Assembly: GCF_900112255.1 (NCBI RefSeq)
Contig: NZ_FOLE01000001.1
Span: forward strand, 848,925-912,924
Direction: 5' to 3'
Length of the DNA: 64,000 nucleotides
From: Flexibacter flexilis DSM 6793
GTDB taxonomy: Bacteria > Bacteroidota > Bacteroidia > Cytophagales > Flexibacteraceae
The notes under the pieces are model-generated. The model did not search any database, was not told the DNA's origin, and was given only the letters and a program-made list of their open reading frames with translations. This document shows, piece after piece, positions 26,460 through 36,141 of the stretch (positions within the stretch are counted from its first letter, which is position 1; every line of letters begins with the position of its first letter). Both the position numbers and the translations under genes were made by a program.

Positions 26460-28127
26460 TTAGGCTTGTTGCAATTTGCGTTTGCGTTGCGCCAAATACA
26501 CCAAATAGGCAATACCCACAAAAACAGCCAACAGCAACAACCGCGAGCCGTTCACGTACCAAAGTTTGGTGTGCAAAGCGTCTTTGGTGGCCGAGTCGGT
26601 GGCTACTTCTATTTGTCGGTAAATATCTTGGTTGAAGAGTTTGGCAAAAATAGCACCATCAGACAAAGCCCAACCTTTTCCACTGAATAGCAAGCCGATA
26701 GCTTCCGACCAATTGCCGCTGGCAGGTGCAAACATTGCCCCCAAAAATACCAACAAAAGCAAAGCAGGCGTAATGTATTTGATAATGAAACGATAAACCG
26801 TCGGAACTTCGATGTCCGCGCCTTGCGTGATTTCGTGCCAGCCTTTTTTCATGCCAAACACCCACGCAAACAAAATAGATTCGGCCAGCGCAAACACCAC
26901 CAACGAAACCGTGCCTGCCCAATAGTCGTATTCGTCAAAAACGCCTTCTTGGAAAAAAATCACTGTTGGAAGGCCTAACACCAACACAATCAGGCCAAAC
27001 GACCACGCCGCACGCTCACGTTTCCAACCAAACTCATCTTGCAAAAAGCCCATCCAAGGCGTACCCATCGCCAACGACGAAGTAATTCCCGCAAAAAACA
27101 ACAAGCCAAAAAACGCCACGCCAGCCATTGCGCCCACTATTGCGCCCCATTGCTGAAACAAATACGGCATCGTGCGGAAGCCCAAGCCCAAACCACCTGA
27201 TTTGGTCATTTCGATTACTTTATCAATCCCCAAATAACCCACCGCAATCGGGATAAGAATGGCACTGCCCAGCACTACTTCCACAAACTCGTTCATCCAG
27301 CCCGCACTCATGGCATTGAGCGCAATGTCATCTTTGGGGCGTACATACGAGGCATAACATTGTATTGTTCCCATGCCCACCGACAGCGTAAAGAAAATCT
27401 GGCCAGCCGCCGCCAACCATACTTGCGGATTGGCCAGCGAATCAAATTGCGGAGTCCAAAGGAAATTCAAACCCACCAAACCCGAAAACTGTGCGCCATG
27501 CTCGCCAGCTTGTAACGTAACGCCTTTGTAGGCCAAGAAAACACCAAAAATCAACAGCAAAGGCATTCCGATTTTGGAGGCTTTCTCTACGCCACCGCTC
27601 AAGCCTTTACTCAAAATCCAAGTATTGAGCAAAATACACAACACAAAAAAGATAATAGGCTCGTAAGGCAAACCCGTTGTAGAGGTTTTTACGTCCACGT
27701 AAGAATCAAAAAAAGCGGCCACTTGCTCGGAACTCATCGGCGCGAAAGTGCCCGCCACCGAATGATACACATACGACATCGTCCAGCTTTCCAGATAACA
27801 ATAGTACGCGGCTACGGCCACGTTCGTAAAAATCCCGAATACGCCCATGTATTTCCAGAAACGGCGTTTGTCCATCGCGTCCAAAATAAATGGCGTGGAA
27901 TGATGTCCGTGTTTGCCGCCAAAACGCCCCATTGCCCATTCTGCCCACAAAAGCGGAATCCCCATGAGTAAAAAACAAACCAAATACGGAATAATAAACG
28001 CACCACCACCATTTTGGAGAGCCTGCACAGGAAAGCGCAAAAAATTGCCCAACCCTACGGCATTGCCTGCCATTGCCAAAATAAGCCCAATGCGGCTGCC
28101 CCACGATTCTTTATTTTCTGAACTCAT
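26460..28127 (-). CDS. Sodium-dependent (NSS/SLC6-family) transporter
   Basis: 555 residues, about 12 membrane helices. TM1 carries the signature AGNAVGLGNFLRFPVQALQ (Na+ and substrate sites), TM2 GIPLLWAEWAMGRFGG, TM6 NLFLW-equivalent FFTLSVGMGTIQCYASY, and TM8 FFGLLFFAGITSSLAMG. Imports amino acids or related amines with Na+, as LeuT and MhsT do; the substrate is not predictable here. It lies 20 nt downstream of the DUF1015 gene. Confidence 0.92.
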   Translation of the reverse strand: MSSENKESWGSRIGLILAMAGNAVGLGNFLRFPVQALQNGGGAFIIPYLVCFLLMGIPLLWAEWAMGRFGGKHGHHSTPFILDAMDKRRFWKYMGVFGIFTNVAVAAYYCYLESWTMSYVYHSVAGTFAPMSSEQVAAFFDSYVDVKTSTTGLPYEPIIFFVLCILLNTWILSKGLSGGVEKASKIGMPLLLIFGVFLAYKGVTLQAGEHGAQFSGLVGLNFLWTPQFDSLANPQVWLAAAGQIFFTLSVGMGTIQCYASYVRPKDDIALNAMSAGWMNEFVEVVLGSAILIPIAVGYLGIDKVIEMTKSGGLGLGFRTMPYLFQQWGAIVGAMAGVAFFGLLFFAGITSSLAMGTPWMGFLQDEFGWKRERAAWSFGLIVLVLGLPTVIFFQEGVFDEYDYWAGTVSLVVFALAESILFAWVFGMKKGWHEITQGADIEVPTVYRFIIKYITPALLLLVFLGAMFAPASGNWSEAIGLLFSGKGWALSDGAIFAKLFNQDIYRQIEVATDSATKDALHTKLWYVNGSRLLLLAVFVGIAYLVYLAQRKRKLQQA

Positions 28128-28147
28128 ATATTTCTGATTAGTAGCGT

Positions 28148-29455
28148 TTATATAGTAAATACTTCGTCGGCAATGGACTCAAATTCTTTTTGCATAATGG
28201 ACGAAAACACAAAACCACAAATTACTTTCGGATAAAAATACGTGGCTTTCGGCGGCATAGTGTGGCCTAAAGCGCACACGCGTTTCACGTCGTCCATAGA
28301 TACTTCGGAAGTGATAATGGCCACCTGCGCCAACCCTTTGTTTACCTGCGAAACACATTCGGTAAAGTTGCGCTCAAAAAGCAAATGCGGCGAACGCGTC
28401 TGTTCTTTGCGATAAATATTCAAGACTTTTTCCAAAATAAAATAATGCAACACAGTCAAATCCAATTCTTTGATGGCCTGCGGGAAGTTCCAGTCTATTT
28501 CGCTAAGCTTGTCGGGTTTGAGCGTGATTTTGTAGGCTCTATCGTTGAAAACCAAGCCAAAAGCCCATTTTTTCCCTGCGATAATGTCGGGCATCATGCA
28601 GGCATCTTCTATGGTTTTGAAATTGAAATATTCGCTTAATTTTTCCAAAAATGTCTCTGTATCAAAGCCTTCGAGGTCGCGCACGAGGCGATGCGTCGGC
28701 AAAATACGCAAGTCCTCCGACTCGGTGTTGGTCAGGTACATCAGATGATAATTGTAGGCTTCTTGGCCTGTGTGGTCAGGGTTGGAGGCGGTTTGCGCCT
28801 TGCGGTAAGCAATGGAGCTTTCGTAACGGTGATGCCCGTCGGCCAAAATCACTTGCTTTTCGGATAGCACCTGCACAAATTTTTTGATGGCGTTCGCATC
28901 CTGAATCACGGCCAATACATCTCTAACACCCTGATAATCTTCTGTTTCATAAAGCGGGGCTTTCATGGCCTCGTCCATGAGGGCTTCCAGTTCGTGGTTG
29001 GGGTCGGTATAAAGTCCGTGCGTTGGGCTAACATTTAGTTCTGTTTTTTCCAGCAGCGCGAGGCGGTCGCCAACGGCGTTGGGAAGCGTACTTTCATGGC
29101 GCAACACTACATTTTCTTTCCAGTCGTAGGCCTTGATGTTGCAAATGAACCCTTTACGGCAATATTGGCGCGACTGCCCCGCCAACGAAAAATGTTGATA
29201 ATACACATAAATCGCGGGCATTACGTCGTGTACCAGCACACCCGTATTTTTCCAACGATGCAGCAGCTCGGCGGCTTTATCGTGGGCGTGTTCGCCAGTA
29301 GGCACAGATAAGTGTATGCTATTAAAGGGGTTACGATACAGTGCCTCACGCTGTTTTGCCGAAACCACATCGAAAAGCGGCGAGGTAAGCACCTCTATTT
29401 GTTGAGCTAAAGCATGATTGTAACGCCACGCGCGAAGGGGACGAATTTCGGCCAT
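28148..29455 (-). CDS. DUF1015 family protein
   Basis: 435 residues covering the whole DUF1015 family, with the signature ILADGHHRYESSIAYRK (about 218-234), the N-terminal IRPLRAWRY and the C-terminal CALGHTMPPKATYFYPK. Broadly conserved cytoplasmic protein of unknown biochemical function, linked in some genomes to serine or peptidoglycan metabolism. Full length and upstream of the NSS transporter, likely in one transcript. Confidence 0.88.
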   Translation of the reverse strand: MAEIRPLRAWRYNHALAQQIEVLTSPLFDVVSAKQREALYRNPFNSIHLSVPTGEHAHDKAAELLHRWKNTGVLVHDVMPAIYVYYQHFSLAGQSRQYCRKGFICNIKAYDWKENVVLRHESTLPNAVGDRLALLEKTELNVSPTHGLYTDPNHELEALMDEAMKAPLYETEDYQGVRDVLAVIQDANAIKKFVQVLSEKQVILADGHHRYESSIAYRKAQTASNPDHTGQEAYNYHLMYLTNTESEDLRILPTHRLVRDLEGFDTETFLEKLSEYFNFKTIEDACMMPDIIAGKKWAFGLVFNDRAYKITLKPDKLSEIDWNFPQAIKELDLTVLHYFILEKVLNIYRKEQTRSPHLLFERNFTECVSQVNKGLAQVAIITSEVSMDDVKRVCALGHTMPPKATYFYPKVICGFVFSSIMQKEFESIADEVFTI

Positions 29456-29949
29456 AAAATATAATAAGGTTAAGCAAAAACAGGTTTATAATATAATAAC
29501 AAGAGTGCAATTTTACGTTTTATTTTCGGAAACTTAACAAAGCTTTTGACTTATAAGGCACTGGAACAACCAAATCAAAATATTATAAACAATTAAACAA
29601 GTTATATAAAATAATATTTTGCGCAATCGTTTTAGTAAAAATATTTTTCAGAATAAAACATGGGCTTGTAAGTTGCTTTTTTCAGAAAATCCAATATATT
29701 TGCACACTGAATACAAAATTAAGAAAATAACAAAATACAAGCCTCTATATTTGATTTTGTTTTAAATTTAATAATAAAGCAGGCTTTGAATTATGTTTCA
29801 TTTAACAAATGAAATATAAACGGCATTTATCTTTTTTTTATTGAAAAAAAATTCTGACATTTTAGGTATGTAAACTTACACCCAACTGACCAACACATTC
29901 TGTTACACTTTATACCAATCATTTACATCTCCCTACAAGCATTTGAACC
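29456..29949. other. 494-bp divergent region between the DUF1015 gene and pckA
   Basis: Very AT-rich, no gene. It holds a well-spaced promoter pointing to pckA (29673-29702), a second TATATTTG at 29746-29753 without a -33 TTG, and a small palindrome TGTAA-AC-TTACA at 29869-29880, about 70 nt before the pckA ATG. The leader from the first promoter is near 240 nt. Confidence 0.6.
29673..29702 (+). promoter_or_regulatory. Promoter toward pckA
   Basis: TTG at 29673-29675 and TATATTTG at 29695-29702 are 19 nt apart, an exact Bacteroidota consensus pair. It lies about 250 nt before the pckA start. Confidence 0.7.
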
Positions 29950-31566
29950 ATGATTGAAACAGGAATAAAATCAATGTATTCAGGATTAGAGGCTGTCGGT
30001 ATCAGACAGGCCAGCAAGGTATATTGGAACCTAACTCCCAGCGAGTTGGTGCACCACGCCATTGCCAACCAAGAAGGCGTACTGACCAGTACGGGTGCTT
30101 TGATGTGCGATACAGGTCAGTTTACAGGGCGTTCGCCTCAGGATAAATTTTTCGTAAAAGATGAGCTTACCGCCGACAAAATCTGGTGGGGCGATGCCAA
30201 CCGCGCCATAGACAAGCGCGTGTTTGACAGGCTATTACACAAAATGGTGAAGTTTGTAGCCGATAAAGATTTGTACGTGCGCGACGTGTACGCCTGCGCC
30301 GATGCAAGCTATCAAACCAATATCCGTGTAATCAATACGAAAGCCTACCACAACTTGTTCGTGAACAATATGTTTTTGCGCCCTGATGTGGAAGATTTAC
30401 AGCTTTTCAAACCAGAATATACAATTTTGTGTGTGCCCGAATTTGAGGCAGATCCCGCCAAAGACGGCACGCCACACGCCAATTTTGCCATTATTGACCT
30501 AACCGAAAAAATGATAATCATTGGCGGAACTGGATACACGGGCGAAATAAAAAAGGGCGTTTTCTCGATTCTGAATTTTGTTTTGCCACTACAAAGAAAC
30601 ACCATGCCCATGCACTGTTCGGCCAACACTGGCACGGACGGCGACACGGCCATTTTCTTTGGGCTTTCGGGGACTGGCAAAACTACGCTTTCGGCCGACC
30701 CGAACCGTAAACTCATCGGCGACGACGAACACGGCTGGACTCCTACGGGAATTTTCAATTTTGAAGGCGGCTGCTATGCCAAAGTAATCAATATTACACG
30801 CGAGCAAGAACCCAAAATCTGGGACGCTATCAAAGCGGGAGCAGTGTTAGAAAATACACGTTTTTTGAAGGGAACAGATACGGTCGATTATGCAGACAAA
30901 ACCGTAACAGAGAACACACGCGTTTCTTATCCCATAGACTTTATACCCAATGCACAAATCCCATCGGTGGGCGATGTGCCCAAAAATATATTTTTCCTGA
31001 CAGCGGACGCTTACGGCGTATTGCCGCCAATTTCCAAACTCAACACGGCGCAAGCCATGTTCCATTTTATTTCGGGATACACGGCCAAAGTAGCGGGTAC
31101 GGAAGTGGGCATTACAGAGCCTAAAACCGTATTTTCGACTTGTTTCGGTGCGCCGTTTATGCCTTTGCACCCAACGGTTTATGCCGAATTTTTGGGAAAT
31201 AAACTCAGCGAATCGGGCGTAAATGTTTGGCTGGTAAATACGGGCTGGACTGGCGGCGGCTATGGCACAGGCAAACGCATGAAACTGGCCTACACGCGTG
31301 CCATGATTACGGCAGCACTCAACGGCGATTTGGAGAAAGTGGACTACGAAACACATCCTGTTTTTGGGGTGCAAATGCCGCTTTCGTGTCCTGAAGTGCC
31401 TGCCGAATTGCTCAACCCGCGCAATACATGGACAGACAAAGCCGAGTACGACCACAAAGCCAATTATTTGGCCAAAGCATTTTTAAAGAATTTTGAAAAA
31501 TTTTCGAGTCTGGCCACAGAGCAATTACTTTCGGGTGCGCCCTGCATGATGGAGTCGAGCAGTTAA
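29950..31566 (+). CDS. pckA: Phosphoenolpyruvate carboxykinase (ATP)
   Basis: Converts oxaloacetate and ATP to PEP, CO2 and ADP, the entry to gluconeogenesis. The kinase-1a P loop is GLSGTGKT (238-245), followed by [17 protein letters not shown] (metal-binding Asp pair); substrate residues are in [11 protein letters not shown] and [10 protein letters not shown]. 538 residues, full length. fbp follows after about 100 nt, giving a gluconeogenic pair. Confidence 0.97.
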   Translation: MIETGIKSMYSGLEAVGIRQASKVYWNLTPSELVHHAIANQEGVLTSTGALMCDTGQFTGRSPQDKFFVKDELTADKIWWGDANRAIDKRVFDRLLHKMVKFVADKDLYVRDVYACADASYQTNIRVINTKAYHNLFVNNMFLRPDVEDLQLFKPEYTILCVPEFEADPAKDGTPHANFAIIDLTEKMIIIGGTGYTGEIKKGVFSILNFVLPLQRNTMPMHCSANTGTDGDTAIFFGLSGTGKTTLSADPNRKLIGDDEHGWTPTGIFNFEGGCYAKVINITREQEPKIWDAIKAGAVLENTRFLKGTDTVDYADKTVTENTRVSYPIDFIPNAQIPSVGDVPKNIFFLTADAYGVLPPISKLNTAQAMFHFISGYTAKVAGTEVGITEPKTVFSTCFGAPFMPLHPTVYAEFLGNKLSESGVNVWLVNTGWTGGGYGTGKRMKLAYTRAMITAALNGDLEKVDYETHPVFGVQMPLSCPEVPAELLNPRNTWTDKAEYDHKANYLAKAFLKNFEKFSSLATEQLLSGAPCMMESSS

Positions 31567-31614
31567 CCTTCATATTTTCACCCAAACACCTGACCATAAG
31601 GCTATTTATTGTTT

Positions 31615-31622
31615 TATTTTTG
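31615..31622 (+). promoter_or_regulatory. -7 box (TATTTTTG) of fbp
   Basis: Perfect TAnnTTTG 49 nt before the fbp ATG. Only CTG, not TTG, is at the -33 distance, so fbp may also be read through from pckA. Confidence 0.45.
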
Positions 31623-31670
31623 ACCTATACACACAAATTATTTTACACACTCAAAACCCCTTTTGTAGCC

Positions 31671-32690
31671 ATGAGTCATGATTTAGAACAACTAATATTA
31701 CCAACAGGCACCACCTTAGACCGCTTTATTATGCGGCATCAGGCACATTTTCCGTTTGCAACTGGCGAGCTTTCGCAATTGTTGCGCGACATCGCCTTAG
31801 CCAGCAAAATCGTGAATCGGGAGATTAATCGGGCAGGTTTGGCCAATTTGTCGGGGGCAATGGGCGGCCAAAACGTACAGGGCGAAGACCAACAAAAACT
31901 AGATGCCATTGCCAATGTGCGCTTTATTCGTGCGCTGATAAATGGTGGTGAAGTTTGTGCTATTGTTTCGGAAGAAGAAGAAAAGGTAATAGATACGGGC
32001 AACTGGCACGGCAAATACATCGTGGCCATAGACCCACTGGACGGCTCGTCCAATATAGATGTAAATGTCGCGGTCGGGACGATTTTCTCGGTCTATCGGC
32101 GTAAAACACTGATCGGGACAAAGCCAGAAATGCAGGATATTATGCAAAAAGGAACTGACCAAGTAGCGGCAGGCTATATTTTGTATGGCTCTTCTACGAT
32201 GTTGGTTTATACGACGGGGCACGGCGTAAACGGCTTTACTTACGAGCCTTCGTTGGGCGAATATTATTTGTCGCACCCCAATATCTTAACTCCGACCATG
32301 GGCAAGATTTATTCTTGTAATGAAGGAAGTTATAATGAATTTTCGCCAGCCGTACGCAAGTACGTCGATTATTGCCGCGAAAGTGGCTATTCGGGGCGTT
32401 ATATTGGTTCGTTTGTAGCCGATTTTCACCGCAATTTATTCAAAGGCGGCATTTATATTTACCCAAGCACCAGCAAAGCCCCCAACGGCAAATTGCGATT
32501 GCTATACGAATGCAACCCACTGGCGATGCTCGTGGAACAGGCAGGCGGAGATGCCACCAATGGCCGACAACGCATCCTGACCATCGAACCAACCGATTTG
32601 CACCAACGCACGCCGCTATTTATTGGCTCGGAGCAAATGGTAAGCAAAGCCATCCGCTACATTGAGAGCGAAACCGCAGCAGTACAATGA
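31671..32690 (+). CDS. fbp: Fructose-1,6-bisphosphatase class I
   Basis: Removes the 1-phosphate from fructose 1,6-bisphosphate in gluconeogenesis. The metal site [10 protein letters not shown] begins at residue 121; EEEEKV upstream provides metal ligands, and [18 protein letters not shown] and [21 protein letters not shown] are class I motifs. I start at ATG 31671 ([19 protein letters not shown]); the in-frame TTG at 31620 overlaps a TATTTTTG -7 box at 31615-31622, so it is upstream of, or at, transcription start. 339 residues. Confidence 0.96.
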   Translation: MSHDLEQLILPTGTTLDRFIMRHQAHFPFATGELSQLLRDIALASKIVNREINRAGLANLSGAMGGQNVQGEDQQKLDAIANVRFIRALINGGEVCAIVSEEEEKVIDTGNWHGKYIVAIDPLDGSSNIDVNVAVGTIFSVYRRKTLIGTKPEMQDIMQKGTDQVAAGYILYGSSTMLVYTTGHGVNGFTYEPSLGEYYLSHPNILTPTMGKIYSCNEGSYNEFSPAVRKYVDYCRESGYSGRYIGSFVADFHRNLFKGGIYIYPSTSKAPNGKLRLLYECNPLAMLVEQAGGDATNGRQRILTIEPTDLHQRTPLFIGSEQMVSKAIRYIESETAAVQ

Positions 32691-32792
32691 TTGAATGTTT
32701 ATAATTTAGTGCCAAAACAAACCTTTAAAACTGCTTTTCTAAATCAAAAGTACCCATTTACACACCTTTATTAACTAAACTACCTTCACGAA

Positions 32793-32823
32793 AAACCCCT
32801 CTTGAGCCAAACTCAGAGGGGTT
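32793..32823. terminator. Bidirectional terminator between fbp and the XRE gene
   Basis: AAACCCCTCT-T-GAG pairs with CTC-AGAGGGGTTT (13 bp with one bulge) around CCAAA; A/T-rich on both sides. Confidence 0.85.
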
Positions 32824-32841
32824 TATTCTTTTCTGTAACAT

Positions 32842-33147
32842 TCAGACTTTACTACGTAAAGAAGCTAACTCTCTTTGTAGCGATACGATTTGTTCTTGAT
32901 AAAACGTACGTTCATGGTCGGACAAATGTTTAGGTGGCTGCGTACAGGCCAATAACTCATACAAGCTGATCTGAAATAAGGAGGATATTTGCTCCAAGCG
33001 ACGTAAAGAAATTTCTGTCTTTCCTCGCTCCATGTTACTATAACTTGTTTGACTCATTTGTAACTGTTCTGCTACAAATTGTTGCGTATAGTTACGCGCT
33101 TCGCGTAGCTTTTTAATGGCTCTGCCAACGGTGATGTGGGTATGCAT
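32842..33147 (-). CDS. XRE-family HTH regulator with coiled-coil tail
   Basis: 101 residues from ATG 33147 (MHTHITVGRAIKKLREARN). The HTH_3 domain spans about 6-65: QFVAEQLQMSQTSYSNMERG is the recognition region with helix 2-3, followed by ISSLFQISLYELL. The end (HLSDHERTFYQEQIVSLQRELASL) is a short coiled coil, probably for dimerisation. An in-frame TTG 20 codons upstream adds a hydrophobic run and is less likely. Target unknown; single gene between two hairpins. Confidence 0.85.
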   Translation of the reverse strand: MHTHITVGRAIKKLREARNYTQQFVAEQLQMSQTSYSNMERGKTEISLRRLEQISSLFQISLYELLACTQPPKHLSDHERTFYQEQIVSLQRELASLRSKV

Positions 33148-33376
33148 TTGCTTTGAAAAGATTAGGTATAAAAAATAAATACTCTGCCAAATTATACCAT
33201 ATCCCAATAACTTGCAAGTAATATTTATTCACATTCTGAATATTTTTTTATTTTATAAAAAATCATAACAGAAGACACCTTAGCCACAACTATTTACTTC
33301 GAACAGATGCGTACTGAAAACATATTTATAATGAAAACCACATAATAAGCTATATTTTTATAGTTATTACAACATA

Positions 33377-33420
33377 AAATGCGCTATTTACTGCAAAACT
33401 CAACAGCAAATAGCGCATTT
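33377..33420 (-). terminator. Terminator after the PLP gamma-lyase gene
   Basis: AAATGCGCTATTT and AAATAGCGCATTT form a 13-bp perfect stem with an 18-nt loop. Confidence 0.8.
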
Positions 33421-33444
33421 TTATACTAAACTAATGAGACTATA

Positions 33445-34710
33445 TTAAACAGCTGCTAAAGCCTGCTCCAAGTCCCAAATAATATCTTGGTAGTTCTCCA
33501 CTCCCACCGACAAACGAACCATTTTGCCTGTAATATTCAGGTGTTTTTTGTGTTCGCAAGCCACACCCGCGTGCGTCATGGTGTCGGGGTGTTCGGCCAA
33601 CGACTCGGTACTGCCCAAGCTCACCGCCAATTTGATAAGTTTCATGGCATTCAGCACTTTGAAGGCTTCTTTTTCGCCACCCACCACATCAAAAGCCAAC
33701 ATCGCACCAGGTGAAGAATATTGTTTTTTGTAAATGCGGTACTGCTCGGCATCTGCCACAGCGTCAAGCAAGCCCAAATAATACACTTTTTCTACTTTCG
33801 GATGATTTTTGAGGAAATCCGCCACGTGTACGGCGTTGGCGGCTTGCTGTTCCATACGCACTTTGAGCGTTTCTAAGCTGCGCAACAACAACCAACCCGT
33901 CCAAGGACCAGCCATATTTCCCAAGAAAGTACGCAATGTTTTTACACGCGTAATCACTTCTTTGCTACCGCAACAAGCTCCCGCGATTACGTCGCTATGG
34001 CCGCCGATGTATTTGGTAGCCGAGTACAACGAGAAGTCCGCGCCCAACTGCAAAGGGTGTTGCCACAACGGCCCCATATAAGTATTATCCACCGCCACGT
34101 ACACACGTTTGTCGGGCGTGGAAAGTTGCTTGGCCAATTGGCTGCAACCTTCGATGTCTATTAGGGCGTTGGTTGGGTTGGCGGGCGTTTCGATATAAAT
34201 CATAGCAAGTTTGTCTTTCATGCCCGATTTTTCGAGCAATTCCATGATTTGCGCCGTAGATTGCCCTGCCTGAAACTCCAAATAATGAATCCCTAATTTA
34301 GGCAAAAAATGCTTAATAAAATGGTCGCTTCCGCCATACAAAGGGCTGCTACACAGCAACAAATCACCAGGTTTCAAAAACTCCAGCAACACAGTTGTAA
34401 TCGCAGACATACCGCTTTCAAATACGGCGCAGTCGTCTGCTCCGTCCCAAAGCGAAAGGCGATTTTCCAAAATTTCGAGGTCTGGGTTATTGATTCGGCT
34501 ATAAATCAAACCCATTTCTTCGCCTACGTTTTTGTCTCTGAGGCCGTAAGCCACTTCAAAAAACGCCTTGCCTTCTTCGGCACTGCGAAACACGAAAGTT
34601 GAAGTTTGGAAAATAGGGCATTTGATAGCTCCTTCCGAAAGCTCAGGCTTATAGCCGTAAGACATCATTAGGCTTTCGGGCCGGAAAGTATGGTTTTGTG
34701 AATTGTTCAT
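33445..34710 (-). CDS. Cys/Met metabolism PLP-dependent enzyme (methionine gamma-lyase/cystathionine gamma-synthase family)
   Basis: 421-residue fold-type I PLP enzyme. The PLP lysine is K233 in SATKYIGGHSD; the phosphate and ring-binding parts are IYSRINNPDLEILENRL, ESGMSAITTVLLEF and YIETPANPTNALIDI. C-terminal substrate residues include SLGSTESLAEHPDTMTH. Sequence alone cannot separate gamma-lyase from synthase, but the divergent Lrp/AsnC gene 202 nt away favours a catabolic methionine gamma-lyase that is regulated by an amino acid. A TACATTTG -7 box (34763-34770, minus) lies 53 nt upstream. Confidence 0.85.
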   Translation of the reverse strand: MNNSQNHTFRPESLMMSYGYKPELSEGAIKCPIFQTSTFVFRSAEEGKAFFEVAYGLRDKNVGEEMGLIYSRINNPDLEILENRLSLWDGADDCAVFESGMSAITTVLLEFLKPGDLLLCSSPLYGGSDHFIKHFLPKLGIHYLEFQAGQSTAQIMELLEKSGMKDKLAMIYIETPANPTNALIDIEGCSQLAKQLSTPDKRVYVAVDNTYMGPLWQHPLQLGADFSLYSATKYIGGHSDVIAGACCGSKEVITRVKTLRTFLGNMAGPWTGWLLLRSLETLKVRMEQQAANAVHVADFLKNHPKVEKVYYLGLLDAVADAEQYRIYKKQYSSPGAMLAFDVVGGEKEAFKVLNAMKLIKLAVSLGSTESLAEHPDTMTHAGVACEHKKHLNITGKMVRLSVGVENYQDIIWDLEQALAAV

Positions 34711-34762
34711 GGTGCTTTTACAGAAAATTATGGTGTATTAATAAGCGCGTTTGGCTTATGCA

Positions 34763-34770
34763 CAAATGTA
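34763..34770 (-). promoter_or_regulatory. -7 box (TACATTTG) of the PLP gamma-lyase gene
   Basis: Perfect TAnnTTTG on the minus strand; no TTG at -33, consistent with dependence on an activator. Confidence 0.55.
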
Positions 34771-34824
34771 CAATTCTTGTTGTTTTATTCTTTATTTTTA
34801 CGTAAACTTAGAATTTAAAACTAA

Positions 34825-34848
34825 AATATTCTATTTTAATAGAATATT
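34825..34848. promoter_or_regulatory. Lrp/AsnC-type operator palindrome
   Basis: AATATTCTATT-TT-AATAGAATATT is a perfect 24-bp palindrome in the divergent region between the gamma-lyase and Lrp genes, AT-rich as Lrp-family sites usually are. Confidence 0.65.
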
Positions 34849-34912
34849 AGTCTAAAGATATATTTTTAGAGATCGTTTTACAGAAAATTTTACTACAAAA
34901 CCGTTTGCACGC

Positions 34913-35377
34913 ATGAACAACTTAGACGCAACCGACCTGCGCATTCTGGAATTGCTCCAAGAAAACGCCCAACTAACCACCAAAGAAATCGGGGCAAAAC
35001 TCCAACTTTCCAACACGCCCGTACACGAACGCATCAAGCGACTGGAGCGCGAAGGTTTTATCCGAAAATATGTAGCGTTGCTCAATCCGCAGAAACTAAA
35101 TCGCTCGCTTACAGCCTATTGTAACGTACAACTCAAAGAGCATTCGCGTCCGTATTTGGACAAATTCGAGCAAGAAGTAACCTGCCTGAAAGAGGTCGTG
35201 GCTTGTTATTACATTGCGGGGACGTTTGATTATTTGTTAAAAGTGATGGTGGCCAATATGGATGAATATCACGAGTTTATCGCCTACAAACTCGCCTCGC
35301 TGGACAACATTGGCCACGCGCAAAGTGCTTTTGTGATGAAGGAAATCATGGAATCGACGGCACTGCCTTTGAAGTAA
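34913..35377 (+). CDS. Lrp/AsnC family transcriptional regulator
   Basis: 154 residues: an N-terminal winged HTH (LDATDLRILELLQENAQLTT, then LQLSNTPVHERIKRLEREGFI) and a C-terminal RAM effector domain (about 70-150, with CYYIAGTFDYLLKVMV and the GTFD/DY ligand loop). Forms dimers or octamers that bind an amino acid. Divergent from the PLP gamma-lyase gene with a shared palindrome, so it most likely controls that gene and itself. Confidence 0.93.
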   Translation: MNNLDATDLRILELLQENAQLTTKEIGAKLQLSNTPVHERIKRLEREGFIRKYVALLNPQKLNRSLTAYCNVQLKEHSRPYLDKFEQEVTCLKEVVACYYIAGTFDYLLKVMVANMDEYHEFIAYKLASLDNIGHAQSAFVMKEIMESTALPLK

Positions 35378-35408
35378 GCATTTGATTTAAAGAAATTTAT
35401 ATCAAAAA

Positions 35409-35432
35409 ATGGCCTGTGTCTTCACAGGCCAT
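35409..35432. repeat. REP-like hairpin, ATGGCCTGTG type
   Basis: ATGGCCTGTG-TCTT-CACAGGCCAT, a perfect 10-bp stem followed by GGAAAAG. Related to the hairpin at 38640-38663. Confidence 0.75.
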
Positions 35433-35455
35433 GGAAAAGATGGCCAATGTTTTTT

Positions 35456-35534
35456 CTACAAAGATTGCAATCCTAACGGATTTGTTCCTAATGCACGACG
35501 CACCAAAGCCTTTTGGCTTGGCATCTTTGTAGTA
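35456..35534. repeat. Inverted repeat element with CTACAAAGAT ends
   Basis: CTACAAAGAT at the left and ATCTTTGTAG at the right enclose about 60 nt containing CCTAACGGATTTGTTCCTAA. Short elements with such ends are widespread between genes in Bacteroidota; here it is an uncertain degenerate copy. Confidence 0.5.
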
Positions 35535-35560
35535 ATGATATTTGAATAAACGCCATGCCC

Positions 35561-35615
35561 GTGGCTTGTGTCTCCACAAGCCACCAACAAAAATTGCCTG
35601 TGTCCCACAGGCAAT
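35561..35615. repeat. Two REP-like hairpins in tandem
   Basis: GTGGCTTGTG-TCTC-CACAAGCCAC (35561-35584) and ATTGCCTGTG-TCC-CACAGGCAAT (35593-35615). Both have 10-bp perfect stems and share the xxxGCxTGTG core with the first hairpin while differing in base pairs, so the fold is kept. Confidence 0.7.
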
Positions 35616-35700
35616 GGATTTACACGAACATATTTTCGTATATTAAACAACTTCAAATCAATCATTTAAAAATATTTCATGAAAATTTTAGGTTCAAAAT

Positions 35701-35738
35701 TTTGTTTTCAAACAAACTCTATCGTAATATTGCAATAT
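35701..35738 (+). promoter_or_regulatory. arsR promoter with overlapping operator
   Basis: TTTG at 35701-35704 and TAATATTG (35725-35732) are spaced by 20 nt. A perfect 12-bp palindrome ATATTGCAATAT (35727-35738) overlaps the -7 box, where an ArsR dimer would block polymerase. ATG at 35755. Confidence 0.7.
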
Positions 35739-35754
35739 AAAATCAGACAACAAA

Positions 35755-36090
35755 ATGGGCGCAACCAAAACAGAGCATTTTTCGGCACAACAAAACGAAA
35801 TTGCCGTACTCATGAAGGCACTCGGCCACCCAGCACGCGTAGCCATTATTGAGTATTTGCTAAAAGTAGATAAATGTATTTGCGGAGACATCGTGGAAGA
35901 ATTGCCGCTGGCACAACCTACTGTTTCACAGCATCTTAGAGAATTGCGCAGCGTGGATTTGATACAAGGCAACGTGGAAGGAAACGCGATTTGCTATTGC
36001 ATAAACAAAGAAACGGTAGCCAAATTACTGGACTATTGCCAGCACATTATCCAACAGACGCAAGCCAAAGAAGGCGGCTGTTGCAGCTAA
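35755..36090 (+). CDS. ArsR/SmtB family metalloregulator
   Basis: 111-residue winged-helix repressor. Helix alpha-3 carries KCICGDIVEEL with cysteines 41 and 43, similar to the ELCVCDL arsenic site; the recognition helix is QPTVSQHLRELR. Further cysteines occur at 80, 82 and 95 and in the C-terminal GGCCS. This pattern suits As(III) or another thiophilic metal. First of a two-gene run with the DUF6428 gene (51-nt gap). It would dissociate from the palindrome at 35727-35738 upon metal binding. Confidence 0.9.
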   Translation: MGATKTEHFSAQQNEIAVLMKALGHPARVAIIEYLLKVDKCICGDIVEELPLAQPTVSQHLRELRSVDLIQGNVEGNAICYCINKETVAKLLDYCQHIIQQTQAKEGGCCS

Positions 36091-36141
36091 ATTTCGCATT
36101 TTAAATTGTTTTATATTTTACTTTAAATCCCCTGAAAAATT

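Larger units (their letters stand above)
35378..35754. other. 377-bp intergenic region filled by repeat hairpins
   Basis: No gene. It contains three related hairpins (35409-35432, 35561-35584, 35593-35615), a longer inverted repeat whose ends are CTACAAAGAT (35456) and ATCTTTGTAG (to 35534), and the arsR promoter and operator at the right end. Confidence 0.7.
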
